Shown: positions 17,664 through 27,005 of the stretch, piece after piece
Layout: each line of letters opens with the position of its first letter
Numbering within the stretch: position 1 is the first letter of the stretch
Assembly: GCA_963844845.1 (NCBI GenBank)
Contig: CAWJPW010000008.1
Location: forward strand, 744,001 to 808,000
DNA: 64,000 bases
Reading direction: 5' to 3'
Origin: CAWJPW01 sp963844845
Lineage (GTDB): Bacteria > Acidobacteriota > Thermoanaerobaculia > Thermoanaerobaculales > Sulfomarinibacteraceae
The notes under the pieces: model-generated
Told to the model about the DNA's origin: nothing
Databases searched by the model: none
The model's input: the letters and a program-made list of their open reading frames with translations, nothing else
Made by a program: the position numbers and the translations under genes

Positions 17664-19274
17664 ATGAGGGCTCCCGCAGTAATCTTCCAGGGGCTGTTGG
17701 CCGGCGCCGCCGCCGGGCTGCTGATGCTGGCCATTCTCTTTCGCCTCAACCCGGAGATCCCCGCCGTTGGTCGTGCTCTCGGCCTCGGCGGTGTGGTCTT
17801 CTCGGCCTGGGGTGTGCTGGCGGTCGGTCTGCCCCTGGCCGGGCTGACCGTGTTCCTGCGCCTGGCGCGGCGGCAGAAGCTCGCCGTGGGCCGGCTCCCC
17901 GCCACCTGGCTCAGCGCGCTGGTGTACACCCTCGCCGCGGTCCTCGCCCGGGTCAACGCCGACCTCCACCCGAGCTTCCTGTCCGGCTCGGCGCACCGCA
18001 CCCTGGGCCAGGATGCCGTCACCTGGTTGGCGGCGGCCCTGCTGGTGTACGGTCTCGGGCGTTGGGTGCGGCGGCGTGACGGGGCCGCCCTGCCCGTCGT
18101 CGTCTTCATCCTGGCCGTCCTGGCGGTCCCGCCCCTGCGCCTGGTGTGGCAGCCCACCCCCCCTCGTGCCGAGCTGCAGATCGCGCCACGCCCCCTCGGG
18201 ACGCCCACCCGCAGTCTGGTGGTGGTGGGAGTCGAAGGTCTCGACCCCAGCTTCCTGGTGGCCCATGCCGGCGGCGCCCGCTATCCGACCCTCGAGCGCC
18301 TCCTCACCAGCGGCAGCTGGGGCCCGCTGCAGCCGCACCGTCCGTACCTGATGCGTTCCCTATGGACCACCACCGCCACCGGGGTCTACCCCCGCACCCA
18401 CGGAGTCGAGTCGCGCTGGGCCTGGGCGCTGCCCGGCGTCTTCCGCGAGCCGGTGCGGCTCCTGCCGTGGACCCCGCTGGGGTCACGTGGGGTGATGCCG
18501 CCCCTCCTCTCGCATGCGGTGGAGCCGCCGTCGTCGCTGGTGCCGGCTCTGTGGCAGCGCCTCGACGAGTCGGGGGTACCAAGCCCGGCGCTGGGGTGGC
18601 CGGGAATCTGGGCGCCGGGGGTGGTCCGTCACCCCGGGGTGGACGGCGACGAGGTGCCCGATGCGGCGAGCGCCCTGGACGTGGACTTCCGGCGCTCGCT
18701 GGAGCTCGCTTTAGCGCCGCTGCCGCAGGAGGCCGACGAGATCTGGAGCGCGGTGGAGGGCGACCAGCGCCGCCTCGGTGCCGCCCGGTTGGCCATGACC
18801 GGGAGCCCGGCCAGCCTGTGGATCGAGCTCCGCGCCCTGGGCACGGCGCGACGCCTGCTGCAACCGCTGGGGAGCGGCGACCCGGCGCAGCGGGCCGCCC
18901 TCGAGCTGGTGCTCGAGCTCTTGGACGATCAGCTCGACACCCTGCTGCGCCTGGGCGGCCCGTCGGCCCTCGGGGTCGTCGTCTCGCCCTACGGCCTCGA
19001 GGGGCCTGACTCGTGGGAGCGCCTGCGCCGGCTCCTGGGCTTCGGCGGCACCTGGCACGCCTCTCCCGAACACTGTCGCGATGGCGTCCTCGTTCTGGTG
19101 GGTCACGGGGTGGTGCCGGGTCACCGCCGCGCGCGCGCGCAGCTCCCCGATGTCGCTCCCACTGTCTGCTACCTCCTGGGGCTGCCGGTGGCCCAGTACA
19201 TGGAGGGAAGGGTGATCCTCGACGCCGTCGACCCGGAGTACCTGGCGGCGACGCCGTTGCGGGTGGTGGACTGA
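17664..19274 (+). CDS. Membrane protein with alkaline phosphatase-superfamily domain, probably inactive
   Basis: 536 residues. Residues 1-165 hold about five hydrophobic segments; residues 180-536 resemble alkaline phosphatase/phosphodiesterase-superfamily domains (WGPLQPHRPYLMRSLWTTTATG, and DVAPTVCYLLGLPVAQYMEGR near the end). Key metal positions look altered: the usual DGxD is VVGVEGLDP, and the usual SDHG is VVSPYGLEGP. This suggests a non-catalytic or binding role, although this is my reading of motifs only. ATG 17664 follows GGAGG at 17655. It diverges from pyrK; no operon partner is evident downstream. Confidence 0.7.
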   Translation: MRAPAVIFQGLLAGAAAGLLMLAILFRLNPEIPAVGRALGLGGVVFSAWGVLAVGLPLAGLTVFLRLARRQKLAVGRLPATWLSALVYTLAAVLARVNADLHPSFLSGSAHRTLGQDAVTWLAAALLVYGLGRWVRRRDGAALPVVVFILAVLAVPPLRLVWQPTPPRAELQIAPRPLGTPTRSLVVVGVEGLDPSFLVAHAGGARYPTLERLLTSGSWGPLQPHRPYLMRSLWTTTATGVYPRTHGVESRWAWALPGVFREPVRLLPWTPLGSRGVMPPLLSHAVEPPSSLVPALWQRLDESGVPSPALGWPGIWAPGVVRHPGVDGDEVPDAASALDVDFRRSLELALAPLPQEADEIWSAVEGDQRRLGAARLAMTGSPASLWIELRALGTARRLLQPLGSGDPAQRAALELVLELLDDQLDTLLRLGGPSALGVVVSPYGLEGPDSWERLRRLLGFGGTWHASPEHCRDGVLVLVGHGVVPGHRRARAQLPDVAPTVCYLLGLPVAQYMEGRVILDAVDPEYLAATPLRVVD

Positions 19275-19543
19275 ACCCTCGTCCGACAGCGAGACGGAAG
19301 ACGGAAAGCCCTCCCCGAGCAGGCCCTCGGGCTCTGCGTGCGCATGGCACGCGGCGTGGGGCGGCCGAGTCCGTGCCGGAGCACCGAGCCTCCGGCGGGG
19401 GTGCCATTCTCGATGATCTTCCTGGAACCCCGTCTCTTCCGGGGGTGCCTTGCCGGGAGGCGTCGAGGGTGCAGCGCACGCGCAACCCGCTCGAGGCAGG
19501 CTGGCGTGCGGCGCCTGGGCGCCGCCCGCGGTACGATGGCGTC

Positions 19544-22060
19544 ATGCAACGCCTTCTCCTCATTGACGGGCATTCCAACCTCTATCGCGCCTTCTACGCC
19601 ATCCGCGGCCTCTCCACCCGCGACGGGATGCCCACCGGCGCGGCCTTCGGGTTCCTGCGCATGCTGCACAAGCTGCTGGAGGACCTCGAGCCGACCCACC
19701 TGGGTGTCGCGTTCGACGTCGGCCGCGAGACCTTCCGCACCCGCCTGGACGAGCGCTATAAGGCGCAGCGCAAGCCCATGCCGGAGGAGCTGGAGGCGCA
19801 GATCCCCCTGGTCCGCGAGGCGCTCGAGCTCATGGGGATCCCCATCCTCGAGCTGCCGGACTTCGAGGCCGACGACGTCATCGGCACGCTGGCCCGCAAG
19901 GCGGCGGAGGAGAAGGTCGAGACGGTTCTCGCCACCTCCGACAAAGACATGTTCCAGCTGGTGGAGGACCCCCTGGTCAAGCTCTGGCACACCCGCCACG
20001 AGCGCCTCCTCGATGAGGCTGGGGCGGAGGAGCTCTTCGGGGTGCCGCCCCGTCAGGTGCCCGAGGTCCTGGCCCTCATGGGTGACAGCTCGGACAACGT
20101 GCCGGGTTGCCCCGGGATCGGCGAGAAGGGGGCCAAGCAGCTCGTCGGGCGCTGGGACACGGTGGCCGAGCTCTACGCCCATCTCGACGAGGTCGAGCCC
20201 ACGCGGGCGCGCAACGCCCTCGCCGAGCACCGCGAGGAGGTGGAGCTGTCGCATGAGCTCGTGGTCATCCGCACCGATCTGGAGCTCCCCCTGGACCTCG
20301 CCAGCCTGCGGCGCTCGGAGCCGGACGCCCAGGGTCTGGCCACGCTCTACCGCCGCCTGGAGTTCGGCTCCCTGCTCAAGGAGCTCGACCTCACCGACGA
20401 GAGCAGCCGGGCGCTGGCAGTGAAAACCACGACGCCAGCACAGCTGGCGCGGATGGTCGGCGGTCTGGCCCTGGGGGAGGGTTGGGCGGCGGTGGCCACG
20501 GGGCAACGAGTCGGGGTCTGCCGCGACGTCCCTGAAGCCCTTGCGGAGCTCGCGCCGGTGCTGGGCCACGAGTGGGTGGTGCACTCCAGCAAGGAGCTGC
20601 TGCGCGCCCTGCGCGACCGCGGCCTCGACTGGGAGGAACCCCCCCGCGACGTCGCCCTCGCCGCCTACCTCCTCGATCCCGGCGAGGACGTCACCCTCGA
20701 GGTAGTGGCCCGCCACCACCTGGGCGCGCTTCCGCCGACGCCGGTCGCGTCCGACCTCGGCGACGCCGCCGCCGCCGAGCAGGCGCTGTGGTGTCATCTG
20801 GCCGGAGAGGCGGTGTTCGCAGAGCTCGAGAACGAAGACCTCGGCGCGGTCTACCAACGTTTCGAGGAGCCGCTGGTGCCGGTGCTCGAGGCCATGGAGC
20901 GGCGTGGTATCCGACTCGACCGCGAGCTCCTCGGCGACCTCGCGCGCCGACTCGAGTCGTCCATGGGTGAGCTGGAGCGGGAGATCCACCACGAGGCCGG
21001 CGGCGCCTTCAACGTAAACTCGCCGCAGCAGCTGGCCGAGATCCTGTTCGAGCGCCTCGGATACCCGGTGCTCAAGCGTACGGGCAAGACCCGCCGGCCG
21101 TCCACCGCGGTGGAGGTGCTGGAGGAGCTGTCCGGGCGCGGCTACCGCCTGCCCGCCCTGATTCTGGAGTACCGTGAGCAGGCCAAGCTCAAGGGGACCT
21201 ATGTCGACGCGCTCCCCCGCCAGGTGGAGGACGACGGACGCATCCACACCCGCTTCCACCAGACGGTCGCGGCCACCGGGAGGCTTTCCTCGTCCGACCC
21301 CAACCTCCAGAACATACCGGTGCGCACCGAGATGGGGCGCGAGATCCGCCGCGCTTTCGTGGCCGACCAGGGCTTCCTCCTCCTCGCCGCCGACTACTCG
21401 CAGATCGAGCTCCGCATCCTCGCCCACATGTCGGGCGACTCCGGGCTCCTCGCCGCGTTCCGGGCGGGGGAGGACATCCACCGCGCCACCGCCGCCGCGG
21501 TCCTCGGCAAGGCCCCCGGCGAGGTCATCGCTGCCGAGCGGCGCGCCGCCAAGACCGTCAACTTCGGTCTCATGTACGGCATGGGGGCGTTCTCGCTGGG
21601 CCGTGACCTCCATCTCTCGACCGCCGAGGCCCAGGCCTTCATCGACACCTACTTCGCACGTTTCGCCGGGGTCAAGGCCTACATGGACTCGGTGCGCGAG
21701 CGGGCGCGGCGGGACGGCCGGGTGTCGACCCTGTTCGGACGCTTCCGGCGCATCGCCAACCTCGATCACAGTTCGGCGCCGGTGCGTGCCGCCGCCGAGC
21801 GCATGGCCACCAACGCGCCGATCCAGGGCACTGCCGCCGACGTCATCAAGCTGGCGATGATCGAGGTCGAGCGGATGCTGGAGGGTGAGGACGCTCGCCT
21901 ACTCCTGCAGGTCCACGACGAGCTGGTGCTCGAGGTCCCCGAGGCCGACATCGAGGCCGTGGCAGCGAAGGTGAAGAAGGTGATGGAGGGCGTAGTCGAC
22001 CTCGAGGTCCCTCTCCTTGTCGAGGTCAACTGGGGCCCCAGCTGGTACGACGCGAAGTAG
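19544..22060 (+). CDS. polA: DNA polymerase I
   Basis: 838 residues: 5'-3' exonuclease (FEN-like) domain about 1-290 with DGHSNLYRAFYAI, FEADDVIGTLARK, ATSDKDMFQLV and GDSSDNVPGCPGIGEKGAKQL; a 3'-5' exonuclease-fold domain about 300-460; polymerase domain with motif A AADYSQIELRILAHMSGD (about 613), motif B RRAAKTVNFGLMYG (about 665) and motif C VHDELVLEVPE (about 790). The 3'-5' domain lacks the DxE metal motif (sequence GEGWAAVATG at that place), so proofreading is probably absent. ATG 19544 fits family N-termini; TACGAT at 19532-19537 is a possible -10 box. Confidence 0.97.
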   Translation: MQRLLLIDGHSNLYRAFYAIRGLSTRDGMPTGAAFGFLRMLHKLLEDLEPTHLGVAFDVGRETFRTRLDERYKAQRKPMPEELEAQIPLVREALELMGIPILELPDFEADDVIGTLARKAAEEKVETVLATSDKDMFQLVEDPLVKLWHTRHERLLDEAGAEELFGVPPRQVPEVLALMGDSSDNVPGCPGIGEKGAKQLVGRWDTVAELYAHLDEVEPTRARNALAEHREEVELSHELVVIRTDLELPLDLASLRRSEPDAQGLATLYRRLEFGSLLKELDLTDESSRALAVKTTTPAQLARMVGGLALGEGWAAVATGQRVGVCRDVPEALAELAPVLGHEWVVHSSKELLRALRDRGLDWEEPPRDVALAAYLLDPGEDVTLEVVARHHLGALPPTPVASDLGDAAAAEQALWCHLAGEAVFAELENEDLGAVYQRFEEPLVPVLEAMERRGIRLDRELLGDLARRLESSMGELEREIHHEAGGAFNVNSPQQLAEILFERLGYPVLKRTGKTRRPSTAVEVLEELSGRGYRLPALILEYREQAKLKGTYVDALPRQVEDDGRIHTRFHQTVAATGRLSSSDPNLQNIPVRTEMGREIRRAFVADQGFLLLAADYSQIELRILAHMSGDSGLLAAFRAGEDIHRATAAAVLGKAPGEVIAAERRAAKTVNFGLMYGMGAFSLGRDLHLSTAEAQAFIDTYFARFAGVKAYMDSVRERARRDGRVSTLFGRFRRIANLDHSSAPVRAAAERMATNAPIQGTAADVIKLAMIEVERMLEGEDARLLLQVHDELVLEVPEADIEAVAAKVKKVMEGVVDLEVPLLVEVNWGPSWYDAK

Positions 22061-22840
22061 GGATCGCGTCGGCGTCTGCGCCAAGTGCTGGAGCCGTGTC
22101 CGCGTCCGGGGCCGCGGCGGGGACCGTCGACCGGGACCGGGACCGCGACCGCGTCCGGAACCGGGGCACCCAGGGGCCATCGGCGTGCACGGTGATCCCA
22201 TGCACGTGGAGGCGCGCGGCGCTCGGGGACCTTCGCCGAAACGCCGAGGCTCGCCACCGCCCTCGCACCGCCGGTGGGGGCGCGGAGAGGCTCCGCGCCT
22301 ACCCTCCCCCGCCCGTACCGGGGACCCCGCCGCGTCCGAGGCAGCGGCCGGAACCGCGTCCGGGGCCAGGTCCCGGACCGCGGCCGCCCCGGAGCACGTA
22401 CCCCCCGGCGGGCGTGCCGTCCCGAACACTATTTCCGAAGAGCCTCCTCGTTTGCAGCGCGTCCGGGGAAAAATGTTCGGGGGGGCTCCCACGGCCCGAA
22501 GCGCCCGGAGCATCCGCTCCGAACGACCAAGCAGGCGACTCGGCGCCGAGGGCCCGGGGCCGGCCGTGCTGCCGCCTGCCCCCTCGTGCCGCTGCCGGCC
22601 CCGGGACCGCGCCGACGGGCGGCGGCAGGGCCGCCGCCCGGGAGCCGGGGTTGGGAGCATCAGGAGCCGGCGCGGCGGTGACCGGGGCCGCGACCGGGAC
22701 CGTGGCCGAAACCGCGGCGGTGACCAGGGCCGGGGCCGTTGGCCGGGGCCGGTATGGGTCGCTGGGGGGGGCTGGGTGGCGTCCTCCGACTTCCTTCTCC
22801 CCTCCCCCTCTGCTATCGTCCCGGCGCGAAGGAGGAGGAC
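22061..22840 (+). repeat. 780-bp intergenic repeat mosaic
   Basis: No gene is supported. Contents: degenerate hexanucleotide runs (GACCGG/GACCGC type) at about 22105-22165, 22330-22385 and 22675-22760; a perfect 9-bp hairpin GGCGCGGAG-AGG-CTCCGCGCC at 22279-22299 shared in inverted orientation with 41103-41123; and the palindromic element 22405-22661 that matches the reverse complement of 3624-3875. Close to the next gene TATCGT (about 22813) could be a -10 box. Confidence 0.75.
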
Positions 22841-24028
22841 ATGAGCAAGCGCACGGTGGTGGTCATGCCCGGCGACGGAATCGGCAACGTGGTGCTGCCC
22901 GAGGCGCTCAGGGTGCTCGAGGCGGCGGGGTTCGAAGCGAGCTGGGTGGATGCCGGGATCGGCTGGGAGTACTGGGTCGACCAGGGCAACCCGCTGCCCG
23001 AGCGCACGGTGGAGCTCATCGCCGAGCACAAGGTGGCACTGTTCGGCGCCATCACCTCGAAGCCCAAGGACAAGGCGGCCCAGGAGCTCAAGGCGGAGCT
23101 GCGCGACCAGGGTCTCGTGTACTTCTCGCCCATCGTCGGCCTGCGTCAGCGCTTCGGCCTCGACGTCTGCATCCGGCCGTGCGTCAGCTTTCCCGGCAAC
23201 CCCCTCAACTTCGTTCGTCGCGCTGCCGACGGCGGCGTGGACGAGCCCAAGGTCAACGCGGTCATCTTCCGCCAGAACACCGAGGGGCTGTACGCCGGGG
23301 TCGAGTGGACCAACCCGCCGGTCCAGGTCCGCGACGCCTTCGCCACCCACTCCAAGTTCAAGGCGTTCATGGACACCCCCGCCGAGGACCTCGCGATCTC
23401 CTCGCGCATCTTCACCCGTGCCGCCTGCCGGCGGATCTGCGAGGAGGCCTTCGTCTACGCCGACACGCACGGCTACCGCTCGGTGACGGTGTGCGAGAAG
23501 CCCAACGTGCTGCGCGAGACCTCCGGCATGATGGTGGAGGAAGGCCGCCGCGCGCAGGCACGCTACCCCCACATCCAGCTCTGGGACACCAACATCGACG
23601 CCCAGATGATGTGGCTGACCAAGAACCCCGAGGACTACGGTGTGATCGTCGCCGGCAACATGTTCGGCGACATCATCTCCGACGGCTTCGCCGGCCTGGT
23701 GGGCGGCCTCGGCTTCGCCGCCTCGGCCAACATCGGGCGCGAGGTGGGTGTGTTCGAGCCCACCCACGGCTCGGCCCCCAAGTACGCCGACATCCACCCC
23801 AGCATCGTCAACCCCGTCGCCATGATCCTCTCCGGCGTGATGATGCTGGACTGGCTCGGCGAGGTCGAGGTGGCGGCGAGGGTACGCCGGGCGGTGGCGG
23901 CGGTGGTGGCTGAGGGCCGGGCGCGCACCTATGACATGCTCAAGCTGCGGGGCAGCCGGGAGGCCCTCAGCCAGGGCGCCGCCAGCACCACCCAGATGGC
24001 GGACGCTATCATCGAGAAGCTGCGCTAG
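22841..24028 (+). CDS. Isocitrate/isopropylmalate-family dehydrogenase
   Basis: 395-residue NAD(P)-dependent beta-decarboxylating dehydrogenase. Motifs: MPGDGIGNVVLPEALRVL, substrate Arg segment GLRQRFGLDVCIRPC, FRQNTEGLYAGVEW, VCEKPNVLRETSGMM with the catalytic Lys, GNMFGDIISDGFAGLVGGLG (metal Asp residues), and FEPTHGSAPKYA before the coenzyme site. Isocitrate dehydrogenase is favoured because citrate lyase genes follow 184 bp downstream, but isopropylmalate dehydrogenase cannot be excluded from sequence alone; no leu genes are nearby. AAGGAGGAGGAC precedes ATG 22841. Confidence 0.82.
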   Translation: MSKRTVVVMPGDGIGNVVLPEALRVLEAAGFEASWVDAGIGWEYWVDQGNPLPERTVELIAEHKVALFGAITSKPKDKAAQELKAELRDQGLVYFSPIVGLRQRFGLDVCIRPCVSFPGNPLNFVRRAADGGVDEPKVNAVIFRQNTEGLYAGVEWTNPPVQVRDAFATHSKFKAFMDTPAEDLAISSRIFTRAACRRICEEAFVYADTHGYRSVTVCEKPNVLRETSGMMVEEGRRAQARYPHIQLWDTNIDAQMMWLTKNPEDYGVIVAGNMFGDIISDGFAGLVGGLGFAASANIGREVGVFEPTHGSAPKYADIHPSIVNPVAMILSGVMMLDWLGEVEVAARVRRAVAAVVAEGRARTYDMLKLRGSREALSQGAASTTQMADAIIEKLR

Positions 24029-24212
24029 GAGCCTGTGAGGTATAGCCGGTGGATGGATTTTGGAATGACGTGAGATGCCTGATGTCGGTGGATGCGAGGA
24101 GCGGTACTCCGAGTACGGGCCGAGAATCCGACAAGACCAGGCGCTCACGGCGCCCGAAAGGCGCCACCAGTGCCATGCCCCACACGCTCGTTGGCGCAGC
24201 CGGGGAGGAGCC

Positions 24213-25439
24213 ATGAGCCAGCCAGGCCTCAAGGCGGCGGCCGCGGGGCCGCAGGGCGAGAGCGTTCGCTCGGACTGCCATGTCGCCTACCAGCCGGGCG
24301 ACGAGCCGCTGGAGGTCGCCGTCGCGAGCAAGGTGGACTACCTCTACGGCGACGCCATCGCCGCCGCCCTGCGGCGCGCGGCGGGGGCTCTGGGCGTGGT
24401 GGCCGGGCGGCTCGAGATCACCGATGCCGGGGCCCTGGAGTGGGTCATCCTGGCCCGCGCCGAGTGCTGCCTGCGCCGTGCGGGCGCCCGCGGGCCGGCG
24501 GTGCTGCCGACGCCGGCGCCGGGCCCGGTCCCCCAGCGGCGCCGCGAGCGGCTGCGGCGCAGCCGCCTCTACGTCCCCGGCAACCAGCCCAAGCTCATGC
24601 TCTCGGCCGGCCTCTACGGTGCCGACGGCATCATCCTCGACCTCGAGGACTCGGTGCCGCCGGCCGAGAAGGACGCGGCCCGTGTGCTGGTCCGCAACGC
24701 CCTCGTCGCTCTCGAGTGGGGCCCCGCGGAGCGCATGGTGCGAGTCAACCAGGGGAGTGGGGGCGAGGCCGACCTGCGTGAGCTGGGGGCGTTGGCCATC
24801 GACACGGTGCTGCTGCCCAAGGTGGAAGCGCCCGCCGAGGTCGAGCGCGCTGCGGCGCTGCTGCGCCAGCTGGCCGGCGACGGCGCACCCTTCCTCATGC
24901 CGATCTTGGAGTCGCCCCGCGGCATCCACCAGGCGTTCGAGATCGCCGCCGCCAACGAGCTGGTGGTGGCCCTCACCCTTGGCCTCGAGGACCTCTCCGC
25001 TGAGCTCGGAGCGCCGCGCACCGCCGCCGGGTGGGAGAGCTTCACGGCCCGCCAGACCACCGTGTACGCCGCCCGCGCAGCCGGTGTGCAGCCCATCGCC
25101 TCGGTCTTCTCGGGCATCGACGACGAAGCCGGTCTGTCCGCCTACGTGCAGCGGGAGCGCGGGCTGGGGTTCGACGGCGTCGGCTGCATCCACCCCCGGC
25201 AGATCGCGGTGGTGCATCGCGAGATGACACCCACGGCAGACGAGGCGGAGCGTGCGGTGAGGGTGGTGCGGGCAGCCCGCCACGCCGAGGCGCGGGGCCT
25301 CGGGGTGGTGGCGGTGGGCTCCAAGATGGTCGATGCTCCGGTGGTCCGGCAGGCTGAGCGCACCGTCCGGCTGGCCGTCGCTGGCGGCGTGCTGGCGCCG
25401 GACTGGGACGCGGACGCCGAGGTGAACCATGGCGAGTGA
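24213..25439 (+). CDS. Citrate lyase gamma-beta fusion (CitD-CitE)
   Basis: 408 residues with two modules. Residues 1-110 resemble CitD, the acyl-carrier subunit: VRSDCHVAYQP aligns with the CitD segment bearing the prosthetic-group Ser (here probably Ser20), then YGDAIAAALRRA and DAGALEWVILARAE. Residues 120-408 are CitE, citryl-ACP lyase: RSRLYVPGNQPKLMLSAG, ADGIILDLEDSVPPAEKDAAR, VRVNQ, DTVLLPKVEAP, FLMPILESPRGI, GLEDLSAELG, GCIHPRQI. CitD and CitE are normally separate. GGGGAGGAG precedes ATG 24213; citF overlaps its 3' end by 11 bp. The 184-bp gap upstream has no gene. Confidence 0.83.
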   Translation: MSQPGLKAAAAGPQGESVRSDCHVAYQPGDEPLEVAVASKVDYLYGDAIAAALRRAAGALGVVAGRLEITDAGALEWVILARAECCLRRAGARGPAVLPTPAPGPVPQRRRERLRRSRLYVPGNQPKLMLSAGLYGADGIILDLEDSVPPAEKDAARVLVRNALVALEWGPAERMVRVNQGSGGEADLRELGALAIDTVLLPKVEAPAEVERAAALLRQLAGDGAPFLMPILESPRGIHQAFEIAAANELVVALTLGLEDLSAELGAPRTAAGWESFTARQTTVYAARAAGVQPIASVFSGIDDEAGLSAYVQRERGLGFDGVGCIHPRQIAVVHREMTPTADEAERAVRVVRAARHAEARGLGVVAVGSKMVDAPVVRQAERTVRLAVAGGVLAPDWDADAEVNHGE

Positions 25440-26994
25440 CACGAAGCTCGACCGCAACCAGGCCGGACGCCTGGTGCCCACGTTGGTGAACGGGCGCGAG
25501 CAGGTGCCTTACCGCGGCCTCGGCGGCCACCGACCCAGCGGCCGCAAGGCGGCCCCGGCGGTCGCCACCTGCCTCGACTACCCCGCGGACGGCGACAAGC
25601 GGGTTGGCTCGATCCGCGAGGCCCTCGAGACGGTGGGTCTCAGCGACGGCATGACGGTCTCCACCCATCACCACCTGCGCAACGGCGACGCCGTCGCCAA
25701 CCTGGTGTTCGACGCCGCCGCTGAGCTCGGGCTGAGCAACCTCATGTGGTTTCCGTCGGCCTCTTTCCCGGTGCACGCCAACCAGATCAAGCACCTGGAG
25801 TCGGGCGTCCTGCACCACGTCGAGGGTTCCATGAACGGTCCCCTCGGCGACTACTGCACCCAGGGGCGGATGCGTGGTCTCGGCGTGCTGCGCTCCCACG
25901 GCGGGCGCTGGCAGGCGATCCAGGACGGCGAGGTCCACCTCGACGTGGCGGTGATCGCCGCGCCCACCGCCGACCCCTTCGGCGACGCCAACGGCCTCGC
26001 CGGCCCCGCCGCATGCGGCCTGCTGGGCTTCGCTCTGGCCGACTCGCTCTACGCCGAGAAGGTCATCGTCGTCACCGACAACCTGGTGCCGTTCCCCTGC
26101 GTGCCGTGGCAGATCCAGGGCAACAACGTGGACGTCGTCGTCGAGGTGCCGTCCATCGGCGATCCCGCCCAGATCGTCTCGGGTACGACCCGGGTGACCC
26201 AGAGCCCCGAGCGTCGCCGCATCGCCGAGCTCGCCGCCCGCTTCTGTGCCTCGGCCGGCATCATGCGCGAGGGCTTCTCGTTCCAAGCCGGTGCCGGCGG
26301 TACCACGCTCGCTTTTGCCACCTACCTGGCCGAGCTCATGCGCTCGGCCGGGGTCACGGCGCGCTTCGCCCGCGGCGGCTCCAACAAGTACCTGGTGGAG
26401 ATGCTCGAAGAGGGCCTGGTGGAGCACATCCTCGACGGCCAGACCTTCGACCTCGACGGGGTCCGCTCCATGGCCGATGACCCCCGGCACGTGGACACCT
26501 CGCCCTTTACCTCGTACAACTTCCACGGCAAGGGAAACTTCGCCTCCATGGTGGATGTTGCCGTGCTGGGCGCCACCGAGGTGGACCTGGGCTTCAACGC
26601 CAATGTCGTCACCCACTCCGACGGCCGTCTGCTGCACGGCATCGGTGGCTGGCAGAACTGTCTGGCGGCGCGCTGCGCCATGCTGCTGGTGCCGTCCTTC
26701 CGCGATCGCATCCCGGTGGTGGTCGACGAGGTGACGACCCTGTGCGGGCCCGGCGAGCTCGTCGACGTGGTCGTCACCGAGCGCGGCATCGCCGTCAACC
26801 CCCGGCGCACCGACCTCCTCGACGCGGTGCAGGGCTCGGGTCTGCCGATCCGACCCATCGAGGACCTCAAGGCGGAGCTCGATCGCCTGTGTGGGATACC
26901 CGCGAGGCCGCAGCGCTCGGAGCAGCCGGTCGCGGTGGTCAAGTGGGTCGACGGCACGGTGCTCGACACCGTCTGGCGCGTGGGTGGCCGCTAG
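25429..26994 (+). CDS. citF: Citrate lyase alpha subunit (citrate:acetyl-ACP transferase)
   Basis: 521 residues, usual CitF length. Diagnostic segments: VPTLVNGREQVPYRGLGGHRP at the N-terminus, TVSTHHHLRNGDAVANLV, HHVEGSMNGPLGDYC, FRDRIPVVVDEVTTLCGPG and VTERGIAVNPRRTDL. Together with the CitD-CitE fusion upstream it would form a complete citrate lyase splitting citrate into acetate and oxaloacetate. The accessory genes for making and attaching the prosthetic group (citX, citG, citC) are not in the window and must lie elsewhere. ATG 25429 lies inside the citDE end with GAGGTG upstream. Confidence 0.92.
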   Translation: MASDTKLDRNQAGRLVPTLVNGREQVPYRGLGGHRPSGRKAAPAVATCLDYPADGDKRVGSIREALETVGLSDGMTVSTHHHLRNGDAVANLVFDAAAELGLSNLMWFPSASFPVHANQIKHLESGVLHHVEGSMNGPLGDYCTQGRMRGLGVLRSHGGRWQAIQDGEVHLDVAVIAAPTADPFGDANGLAGPAACGLLGFALADSLYAEKVIVVTDNLVPFPCVPWQIQGNNVDVVVEVPSIGDPAQIVSGTTRVTQSPERRRIAELAARFCASAGIMREGFSFQAGAGGTTLAFATYLAELMRSAGVTARFARGGSNKYLVEMLEEGLVEHILDGQTFDLDGVRSMADDPRHVDTSPFTSYNFHGKGNFASMVDVAVLGATEVDLGFNANVVTHSDGRLLHGIGGWQNCLAARCAMLLVPSFRDRIPVVVDEVTTLCGPGELVDVVVTERGIAVNPRRTDLLDAVQGSGLPIRPIEDLKAELDRLCGIPARPQRSEQPVAVVKWVDGTVLDTVWRVGGR

Positions 26995-27005
26995 GTGGAT
27001 GAAGG

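Noticed and set aside
19169..21769. 866-residue minus-strand reading frame opposite polA
   Set aside because: Shadow of the high-GC polA gene; composition is unlike a protein and no motif is present.
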